In this document: piece by piece, positions 1 to 4,542 of the stretch
Position numbering within the stretch: position 1 is the stretch's first letter
Layout: each line of letters starts with the position of its first letter
Source of the DNA: Bacteriovoracaceae bacterium
GTDB lineage: Bacteria > Bdellovibrionota > Bacteriovoracia > Bacteriovoracales > Bacteriovoracaceae
Direction: 5' to 3'
Length of the DNA stretch: 5,729 nt
Assembly: GCA_947448095.1 (NCBI GenBank)
Contig: CANFNN010000198.1
Location: 1 to 5,729 of the forward strand
The notes under the pieces: model-generated
Databases searched by the model: none
What the model was told of the DNA's origin: nothing
What the model saw: only the letters and a program-made list of their open reading frames with translations
Program-made: the position numbers and the translations under genes

Positions 1-461
1 TAAAATCTCAAGGGCATAAGCTTGCCACTGTGACGTTGCATGTGGGAGCAGGAACTTTTGCTCCCGTGAAAGCAGAAAATATTCTTGATCATAAAATGCA
101 TGAAGAATTTTTCACGATCGATGAGGAAAATCTCAAAGAGATTCAAGCCGCAAAGTTTCGCATTGCTGTGGGGACAACCAGCTTAAGAACGCTTGAGAGT
201 TCATGGAAAGACGGAAATGTACAATTTGATCATGCTCAAGGATTAGTGGGAACGTCGATCTTTCTTCACCCAGGCAAAGTCGCCCAATCAATTGATGCTT
301 TGGTGACTAATTTTCATCTTCCAAAATCATCGCTTCTCATGCTTGTGAGCTCTCTCATAGGCAGAGAAAAAGTTTTAGAATTGTATGAACTCGCGATTAA
401 AGAGAAATACCGGTTTTTTTCTTATGGCGACGGAATGTTGATTCTAAGAAAGCGTACCTAG
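1..461 (+). CDS. queA: S-adenosylmethionine:tRNA ribosyltransferase-isomerase, C-terminal part
   Basis: QueA is a cytoplasmic enzyme that transfers and isomerises the ribosyl moiety of S-adenosylmethionine onto 7-aminomethyl-7-deazaguanine in tRNA, giving epoxyqueuosine, the step before queuosine. The reading frame is open from the left edge (first full codon at 3), so the gene is cut by the window; 152 residues remain of a family usually near 350. Recognisable family blocks, in order, are VTLHVGAGTFAPV, the DHKMHEEFF segment, VGTTSLRTLES, DALVTNFHLPKSSLLMLVS and the C-terminal EKYRFFSYGDGMLI. These match the E. coli protein closely from memory. An internal GTG at 30 lies within the conserved TLHVGAGTF block and is not the start. 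The stop codon (459-461) sits inside a hairpin shared with the convergent ompW-like gene. Identity is secure; the N-terminal half is simply not visible here. Confidence 0.97.
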   Translation, partial: KSQGHKLATVTLHVGAGTFAPVKAENILDHKMHEEFFTIDEENLKEIQAAKFRIAVGTTSLRTLESSWKDGNVQFDHAQGLVGTSIFLHPGKVAQSIDALVTNFHLPKSSLLMLVSSLIGREKVLELYELAIKEKYRFFSYGDGMLILRKRT

Positions 462-488
462 ATCGGGATGATCGATCCAGGCACGCTT
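450..488 (-). terminator. Hairpin terminator of the ompW-like gene, overlapping the queA stop
   Basis: The arms at 450-465 and 473-488 enclose a 7-base loop (466-472). Read as minus-strand RNA, all 16 positions pair, two of them as G-U wobbles. Read as plus-strand RNA, those two positions become A-C mismatches. On the minus strand the stem is followed by a short, imperfect U-rich run (UUCUU), whereas the plus strand has no T-run after it. The hairpin therefore probably terminates the minus-strand gene that ends at 506. Any effect on queA transcripts would be weaker. The imperfect U-tract is the main weakness. Confidence 0.65.
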
Positions 489-505
489 AGAAATTAAAAC
501 TTAAA

Positions 506-1123
506 TTAGAACTTGTAACCAAGACCTAGGCCCACGATCAGTGGATTGATATTGACTTGAGTTTTAACAGTCCCACCAGCATATTTAGCTTCAACATCTG
601 TTGAGAGATAAAGTTTTTTGATATCAAAGTTAAGATAAAGATTGTCTCCGATTTGGTAATCTCCACCGACTTGGAAAGCGTAACCCATGCTGTTTTTATA
701 CGTGACCGAGTTCACAGCACTTGAGCCAGAATCAGCACCATAAAATACAGTGTAGTTTAAACCAGCACCAACGTAAGGCTTAAATTTGCCAAACTGTTTA
801 TGGTATTGGGCAAGTAGAGTTGGAGGAAGAAGCGAAACACTTCCAAGGTTTAAATTACCTAAGGCAGTATTGTAGGCCCCAACATTATGAGTGGCAGTGG
901 CCAAAATAAGTTCAGTGGCAAAATTTTCGTTGAAAAAATATGAGAAATCCAGCTCTGGAACCGCAGCATTAGTGATTGTCACATTACCACCAGCAACAGA
1001 CCCAGTTTCAACCGGCATCACACTGATTGCCCGCATACGAACCATCATATCCGCACCCATGGCAGACATTGAAGAAACCAATAAACTACTACCAAGTAAC
1101 AATGCACTAACTTTCGTTTTCAC
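506..1123 (-). CDS. ompW: OmpW-family outer membrane protein
   Basis: This is a predicted eight-stranded outer-membrane beta-barrel of the OmpW family, whose members form narrow channels for small hydrophobic molecules. At 205 residues the length is typical (E. coli OmpW is about 212). The signal peptide covers residues 1-23, with a K-containing start, a hydrophobic core and likely cleavage after SAMG. The best family signatures are LPPTLLAQY (99-107) and FKPYVGAGLNYTVFY (114-128), followed by the GYAFQVGGDY strand near 147-156 and a C-terminal GLGLGYKF. The terminal phenylalanine is the usual Bam recognition residue. The start is GTG, supported by AAAGGAG at 1129-1135 with 5 bases between them and by the fit of the signal peptide. 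The gene converges on queA and appears to be transcribed alone from a promoter near 1204. The exact orthologue and substrate are unknown; the symbol denotes the family. Confidence 0.92.
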   Translation of the reverse strand: MKTKVSALLLGSSLLVSSMSAMGADMMVRMRAISVMPVETGSVAGGNVTITNAAVPELDFSYFFNENFATELILATATHNVGAYNTALGNLNLGSVSLLPPTLLAQYHKQFGKFKPYVGAGLNYTVFYGADSGSSAVNSVTYKNSMGYAFQVGGDYQIGDNLYLNFDIKKLYLSTDVEAKYAGGTVKTQVNINPLIVGLGLGYKF

Positions 1124-1128
1124 AATAA

Positions 1129-1135
1129 CTCCTTT
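1129..1135 (-). promoter_or_regulatory. Ribosome binding site of the ompW-like gene (supports the GTG start)
   Basis: On the minus strand this reads AAAGGAG, a strong Shine-Dalgarno match, 5 bases upstream of a GTG codon at 1123-1121. It fixes the start at GTG. The next ATG codons lie at or beyond the signal-peptide cleavage region, where a start would destroy the export signal. Confidence 0.85.
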
Positions 1136-1203
1136 AATAAACTTTATCCAAGAATAGAAAGGAACTAGCGTTTGGTTAATGAGCAGGGTCAGTGTAAAAG
1201 GTG

Positions 1204-1232
1204 ATTATAAGCAGTTAAAAATTGTGACTCAC
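1204..1232 (-). promoter_or_regulatory. Predicted sigma70-type promoter of the ompW-like gene
   Basis: The minus strand carries a perfect TATAAT at 1209-1204. No good TTGACA lies at standard spacing: the best nearby match is GAGTCA, 15 bases upstream. The short perfect dyad GTGACTCAC (1224-1232) covers the place where the -35 element should be, which would suit activator or repressor binding. The predicted transcript start near 1197 gives a leader of about 74 bases, with no obvious structured element seen in it. The -10 element is clear; the rest is inference. Confidence 0.5.
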
Positions 1233-1242
1233 TGGGGTATTT

Positions 1243-1863
1243 TTATTTGAATTTGATATCAAATTCGTAAAGTTGACTTGAGAAGGATTGGTAAATCGAG
1301 CCGTTGTTTTTGAATTGATCAAAAGTCCCGATAGTAAGGTGAACAACTTCTTCCTCGTTTCCTTTGTCATAGTAATGTCGGTACTTGTTATAAACTTGTT
1401 CCGAAGAAATAAAAGTTTCGTCCGATTGTGGTTCAATAAAAATATAACTATCAATATCTTCTGGTTTTTCAGGATTCACTAAATAGGCATTGATAGCATG
1501 ATAGAAGCCATGCTCTTTGTTACTTAATGAGACGTAGTAGATAGGAAGTTTTTCTGAGGTTGCGAGTCTTGAGATAATCGTGCCCCATTCCTTCGCCATA
1601 CCTTCCAAGTCAAAAGTATCCATGGTTTTCACTAGAGAGCTATTTTGAAGATAAAACTGGGAAGCAAAATTGTGACAATAATATTTTCCAGGGATGTAGG
1701 CATGCTCATCTGTCTTGTCATCAAGTAGTACCTTCTTGAGGCCTGCAGGAATCGTCTTTGATAGCAACGGATTCGGTTTGACCTTAGGCTTCATATCCTG
1801 GCCAAGACTTGGCAGGGAAAGCGTAAGAAGTGAGAGCAAAAATAAAGAGTGGCAATTCTTCAT
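1243..1863 (-). CDS. Secreted protein of unknown function with a transglutaminase/papain-like Cys-His pattern
   Basis: I do not recognise this 206-residue protein as a named family. Residues 1-21 form a signal peptide (MKNCHSLFLLSLLTLSLPSLG, cleavage before QD). The cysteine at position 4 is in the n-region and is not a lipobox, so the product is probably periplasmic or secreted. The mature part contains YYCHNFASQF (61-70), then HGFYHAINAYLVNP (118-131) and YIFIEPQ (140-146). A Cys in an aromatic-xC-xx-F-A context, a later HA-xN and a beta-strand ending in (I/D)EP resemble the Cys-His-acid arrangement of transglutaminase-like or papain-like enzymes, with C63, H122 and E144 as candidates. This is pattern reading, not a confirmed domain. 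The C-terminus is charged and Tyr/Phe-rich. The ATG at 1863 has only a poor Shine-Dalgarno (GAAG, 2 bases away), but it is the start that gives an intact signal peptide. The gene is divergent from the ABC operon and lies upstream of, but probably separate from, ompW. Confidence 0.75.
   Translation of the reverse strand: MKNCHSLFLLSLLTLSLPSLGQDMKPKVKPNPLLSKTIPAGLKKVLLDDKTDEHAYIPGKYYCHNFASQFYLQNSSLVKTMDTFDLEGMAKEWGTIISRLATSEKLPIYYVSLSNKEHGFYHAINAYLVNPEKPEDIDSYIFIEPQSDETFISSEQVYNKYRHYYDKGNEEEVVHLTIGTFDQFKNNGSIYQSFSSQLYEFDIKFK
1249..1266. repeat. Perfect 18-bp palindrome
   Basis: GAATTTGATATCAAATTC is identical to its reverse complement. It lies in the final codons of the minus-strand secreted-protein gene (encoding EFDIKF) and its centre is about 60 bp upstream of the predicted ompW transcription start. 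It could fold as a 7-bp stem with an ATAT loop, but no U-run follows on either strand, so it does not look like a terminator. A binding site for a dimeric regulator is possible; coincidence in AT-rich coding sequence cannot be excluded. Confidence 0.5.
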
Positions 1864-1874
1864 AGCTTCACAAT

Positions 1875-1880
1875 ATCATA
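1875..1880 (-). promoter_or_regulatory. Possible -10 element for the secreted-protein gene
   Basis: The minus strand reads TATGAT, one base from TATAAT, ending 11 bases before the ATG at 1863. No convincing -35 hexamer is present at 16-18 bases. If used, the transcript would start within a few bases of the ATG, giving a leaderless or nearly leaderless message, which would fit the weak ribosome binding site. Confidence 0.25.
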
Positions 1881-1881
1881 A

Positions 1882-1908
1882 TTGAGAATAAAGTGGTGGG
1901 TGTAATTT
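1882..1908 (+). promoter_or_regulatory. Weak promoter candidate for the ABC-transporter operon
   Basis: TTGAGA at 1882-1887 and TAATTT at 1903-1908 are separated by 15 bases, shorter than the preferred 17. No better pair was seen in the gap between the divergent genes. If used, transcription would begin near 1915 and leave a leader of about 60 bases that includes the dyad at 1924-1942. Confidence 0.25.
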
Positions 1909-1923
1909 CAATTGATGCTGATG

Positions 1924-1942
1924 CGCGGCACATTGTGCCTCG
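1924..1942. repeat. Operator-like inverted repeat in the operon leader
   Basis: CGCGGCACATTGTGCCTCG is a dyad with arms matching at 8 of 9 positions around a central T; its core GGCACA-T-TGTGCC is perfect. It sits 33 bases before the ATPase start codon and just downstream of the weak promoter candidate, where a repressor could block transcription. It is noticeably more GC-rich than the surrounding sequence. The single-base centre makes a regulator binding site more likely than an RNA hairpin. Confidence 0.4.
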
Positions 1943-1962
1943 TTTTCTTCAGGCCCATGAAC

Positions 1963-1967
1963 AAGGA
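1963..1967 (+). promoter_or_regulatory. Ribosome binding site that selects the ATG at 1975
   Basis: AAGGA lies 7 bases upstream of ATG 1975. The more upstream in-frame starts (TTG 1912, ATG 1915, ATG 1921, ATG 1957) have poorer ribosome binding sites and would add a 6-21 residue tail not expected in LolD-type ATPases. Confidence 0.7.
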
Positions 1968-1974
1968 TTTTCCA

Positions 1975-2658
1975 ATGACTTTTCTGTATGAAGTGAAAAA
2001 TCTCGATTTCAACTACCAAATTGAAGGGATTCAGTTCCAAGCACTTAAAAAAGTGAACCTCAAAGTCTCGGCGGGTGAGGTGATGACTTTTGCTGGACCT
2101 TCTGGATCTGGTAAATCCACTCTTCTAAACCTCATGGGTCTTATGGAAGAAACCTCAAATGACATGATTTTTTATAATGGAAAATGCATGGGAGGGATGG
2201 AAGATGAGGAAAAAAATACCATCCGCCGTTTTGATATTGGATTTATCTTTCAAAGCTTTCATCTTTTTCCCGTTCTTACGACTTATGAAAATATAGAATT
2301 TTTTCTCGTGCGCCAAGGGGTTGAGGAGAAAAGACGAAGAGAACTGGTGCAAGAATCCATGGAGGTTCTAGGCATAAGTGATCTGCAAAATAAACGTCCG
2401 ACTCAGCTCTCGGGTGGACAACGTCAACGAGTGGCGATTGCTCGCGCCCTCGCCAAGCGTCCTAAAGTCATTATTGCTGATGAGCCAACTGCCAGTCTGG
2501 ATCAAAAAAATGGTGAGGCCGTTGTGGACCACTTGTTTGGGATCAATAAAAAATTTGGAACTACCATTATTGTCGCTAGTCATGATCCTATGGTGCTTCG
2601 TCATTCCCCTAAAATCCTCTCACTCATTGACGGCGAAATTCAGAAGGAGAGTCTGTGA
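1975..2658 (+). CDS. ABC transporter ATP-binding protein, LolD/MacB type
   Basis: This is the cytoplasmic ATPase of an ABC system that works with an FtsX-like permease to drive extraction or export of cargo on the outer face of the inner membrane. From ATG 1975 the protein is 227 residues, the usual LolD length. All nucleotide-binding motifs are intact: Walker A GPSGSGKST (41-49), Q-loop FIFQSF (Q93), signature LSGGQ (145-149), Walker B VIIADEP with catalytic E170, D-loop ASLD (173-176) and H-loop ASHD (H203). The A-loop region and the FQSFHLFPVLT block are typical of the LolD/MacB/FtsE branch. The open frame extends back to 1912, but the AAGGA at 1963 supports 1975. The stop overlaps the permease GTG in a GTGA tetranucleotide, so the two are translationally coupled. 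LolD itself is not assigned, because LolC/LolE-type paralogues are not both present and the downstream genes point to a dedicated system. Confidence 0.93.
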   Translation: MTFLYEVKNLDFNYQIEGIQFQALKKVNLKVSAGEVMTFAGPSGSGKSTLLNLMGLMEETSNDMIFYNGKCMGGMEDEEKNTIRRFDIGFIFQSFHLFPVLTTYENIEFFLVRQGVEEKRRRELVQESMEVLGISDLQNKRPTQLSGGQRQRVAIARALAKRPKVIIADEPTASLDQKNGEAVVDHLFGINKKFGTTIIVASHDPMVLRHSPKILSLIDGEIQKESL

Positions 2659-3854
2659 TTATTAAATTCTCATTTCGAAATATTTGGCGCCAAAGATCCA
2701 GAGCGATTGCTGTCCTTGCGACAGTCTCTCTTGGGATAAGTGCGCTAATGATTTATCACGGCTTCAATGCTGGTATCATGAATCAGTACAGAGAAAATAC
2801 GATCCGTGCCCGCTTTGGGCATGGCCAGGTCAACACCAAGGGCTACCGAGATCAAATTTGGGATAAGCCTTGGTCGAGATGGATTGATCCTGCGTCTCCA
2901 TTTGTGGCCAATTTGAAGGCAAGACCTGAAGTCGAATATGTATTTCCGCGCATTGCTTTTTATGCTCTCTTAAATAACGGAGAAAAAACTCTCTCTGGAG
3001 CTGGCGAAGGTGTTGACGGGAGTAGTGAATCAAAATTTTTTACCACTCTGAACGTGATCGAAGGGAAAATTCTCTCTGATGAAGCCGAAGGTGTGCTCCT
3101 TGGAAAAGGTCTGGCCGAGGCACTTAGACTTAAGGTGGGGGACCGAGTGACTGTTCTAGCTAACACTCACTCAGGAAGTTTGAATGCGGTAGATGTTTAC
3201 GTCACAGGTATCTTTTTTGCGGGCATGAAGAGTTTTGATGATACGTTTTTTAGAATCCAGCTGACCAAGGCCCAAGAGCTACTTGATACCCAAAAAGTTG
3301 AATCCATTGCTTTAGGTTTAAGAAAACTTGAAGATTGGCCTAAAGTAGCAAGATGGATAAAAAAGACAAAAGATTTTGAAGCCACTCCTTTTAACGTTTT
3401 AGATAAAGTGTATTACCAGAACTCGGTTGATTTTTTACAAGCACAGTTTAATTTTATGTTCCTTGTGATTGTCATTATCGTGGTGCTGGGGATTTATAAT
3501 ACGGTCAGTACAATTATTCTTGAGCGAAAAGGCGAAATCGGAAACCTTCGCGCTAACGGCGATAGTAATCGAGAAGTCTTAGGTCTTCTTCTAACGGAGA
3601 GTTTAATCCTTGGGATTCTTGGTGCAACTCTTGGACTTGTGATTTCCTATCTGTGTAACTGGACGATTCTCTCTCAAGGAATCCAAATGCCCCCGGGGCC
3701 AGGAATCACTCGGCAGTTCACGACTTTTGTGGAACTTCAATTAAGTTTTATTCCGGTATGTTATTTGATTGGGATTCTTTCCAGCTTCTTTGGAACCATT
3801 ATGGCCGCACGAAAAGTTCTCAAAATGCCGATCACAGAACTTTTAAGAGGATAG
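2655..3854 (+). CDS. FtsX-like ABC transporter permease (LolC/LolE/MacB-type)
   Basis: This is the inner-membrane partner of the preceding ATPase. It has 399 residues, close to LolC/LolE. A basic N-terminus (RNIWRQRSR) leads into TM1 (about 17-37). A large periplasmic domain of the MacB-PCD type follows (about 40-262), with features such as VLLGKGLAEALRLKVGDRV (147-165). Then come TM2 (about 266-288), TM3 (309-333) and TM4 (363-384), the four-helix FtsX topology. The cytoplasmic segment ILERKGEIGNLRANGDSNREV (288-308) corresponds to the conserved E-R-x-x-E-I-G-x-L-R-A-x-G coupling motif. The C-terminus ends AARKVLKMPITELLRG, with the family's usual 'P...LR' ending. The start is GTG 2655, preceded by AGAAGGAG (2642-2649) with 5 bases between them. 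Only one permease is encoded, so the transporter is probably a homodimer, unlike the LolC-LolE heterodimer. The cargo is unknown. Confidence 0.9.
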   Translation: MIIKFSFRNIWRQRSRAIAVLATVSLGISALMIYHGFNAGIMNQYRENTIRARFGHGQVNTKGYRDQIWDKPWSRWIDPASPFVANLKARPEVEYVFPRIAFYALLNNGEKTLSGAGEGVDGSSESKFFTTLNVIEGKILSDEAEGVLLGKGLAEALRLKVGDRVTVLANTHSGSLNAVDVYVTGIFFAGMKSFDDTFFRIQLTKAQELLDTQKVESIALGLRKLEDWPKVARWIKKTKDFEATPFNVLDKVYYQNSVDFLQAQFNFMFLVIVIIVVLGIYNTVSTIILERKGEIGNLRANGDSNREVLGLLLTESLILGILGATLGLVISYLCNWTILSQGIQMPPGPGITRQFTTFVELQLSFIPVCYLIGILSSFFGTIMAARKVLKMPITELLRG

Positions 3855-3855
3855 T

Positions 3856-4542
3856 ATGAAGTATTTATTTTTAGTTCTCTCACTTCTAGTTTCAAGTCTC
3901 GCTATGGCGTCAGACCTTTTGGAAGAAGTGGATAAATTTCGCAATCCCAGTGACGCCTATTCCATGAGTGTACGGATTGTGTCCACCACTGAAAAAGAAG
4001 AATCAAGTTTCTTGGTATATTTAAAGGGTAGTGACAAAACTCTGATAAAGGTTTTGGCCCCGAAAAAAACTCTTGGCCGCAATATGCTTATGATTGGTGA
4101 GAATATGTGGGTTTATATCCCAAATATTCGCCGCTCGGTCAGAGTCTCTCTTAGTCAGAAGCTCACAGGAGAAGCCGCAAACGGAGATATCTCGCGCATG
4201 CGCTGGGCCGGGGATTATACCCACAAGGTAGAATCAAAGGACGCTAAAGAATGGAGACTCTCACTTGAGGCGACTAAAAAAGGTCTGACGTATTCAAAAA
4301 TCAATGTTTGGATTGATGCTAAAGATAAAAGGCCTCTCAAAGCAGAGTTTCTTACTCTCTCAGGAAAAACCATTAAAACAGCCATTTATCAAAAATATGA
4401 AAAAGTATTGGGCATGATGAGACCCTCGCAGATTCATATTGTCGATAATTTAAGAAAGGATCAGTTTTCGGATATTTTTATCGAAAAAATGGAAAATAAA
4501 AATTTTCCAGATTCTCTCTTTACTGAGAAAAGTCTCGAATGA
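3856..4542 (+). CDS. LolA-like 'outer membrane lipoprotein-sorting' periplasmic protein
   Basis: This 228-residue exported protein has a signal peptide at residues 1-18 (MKYLFLVLSLLVSSLAMA, cleavage before SD). It resembles the LolA-fold family annotated as outer membrane lipoprotein-sorting protein (the PF17131 type) rather than classical LolA. The signature region runs from about 68 to 115: APKKTLGRNMLMIGENMWVYIP, then RRSVRVSLSQ, then a GD-containing turn. The C-terminal block includes Y..YEKVLGMMRPSQIHIVDN (178-198) and ends NFPDSLFTEKSLE, like the family's 'P..LFT...L' tail. Such proteins have an open, incomplete beta-barrel that shields acyl or other hydrophobic groups in transit through the periplasm. 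It starts 1 base after the permease stop, with AAGAGGA (3845-3851) just upstream, so it is co-translated with the ABC genes. It is inferred to be the shuttle that receives cargo from the permease; the cargo itself is unknown. Confidence 0.85.
   Translation: MKYLFLVLSLLVSSLAMASDLLEEVDKFRNPSDAYSMSVRIVSTTEKEESSFLVYLKGSDKTLIKVLAPKKTLGRNMLMIGENMWVYIPNIRRSVRVSLSQKLTGEAANGDISRMRWAGDYTHKVESKDAKEWRLSLEATKKGLTYSKINVWIDAKDKRPLKAEFLTLSGKTIKTAIYQKYEKVLGMMRPSQIHIVDNLRKDQFSDIFIEKMENKNFPDSLFTEKSLE

Noticed and set aside
891..1157. Plus-strand open frame antisense to ompW (88 residues)
   Set aside because: It lies opposite a clear OmpW coding sequence, lacks a ribosome binding site and has no recognisable motif.
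1249..1266. FNR-type binding site (TTGAT and ATCAA half-sites)
   Set aside because: The half-sites are directly adjacent (TTGATATCAA) instead of separated by four bases, so they do not match an FNR or CRP-type site. The palindrome is reported without a regulator name.
1249..1266. Terminator of the secreted-protein gene
   Set aside because: The stem is AT-rich, no U-run follows on either strand, and the palindrome lies before the stop codon.
1215..1482. Open frames on both strands at 1215-1454 (minus) and 1288-1482 (plus)
   Set aside because: They overlap the signal-peptide-bearing gene at 1243-1863 and encode low-complexity sequence without recognisable features; they are shadows.
1912..1974. 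N-terminal extension of the ATPase from TTG 1912 or ATG 1957
   Set aside because: The added residues (MMLMRGTLCLVFFRPMNKDFP) do not resemble LolD-type N-termini, the upstream starts lack a good ribosome binding site, and AAGGA at 1963 serves ATG 1975.
1975..2658. Assignment as housekeeping lolD
   Set aside because: The motifs fit LolD, MacB and FtsE-type ATPases alike, and the operon has only one permease and extra exported proteins, so a specific symbol is not justified.
2378..2665. Plus-strand 95-residue open frame inside the ATPase gene
   Set aside because: It is out of frame with intact LSGGQ, Walker B and H-loop motifs of the real gene, so it is a shadow.
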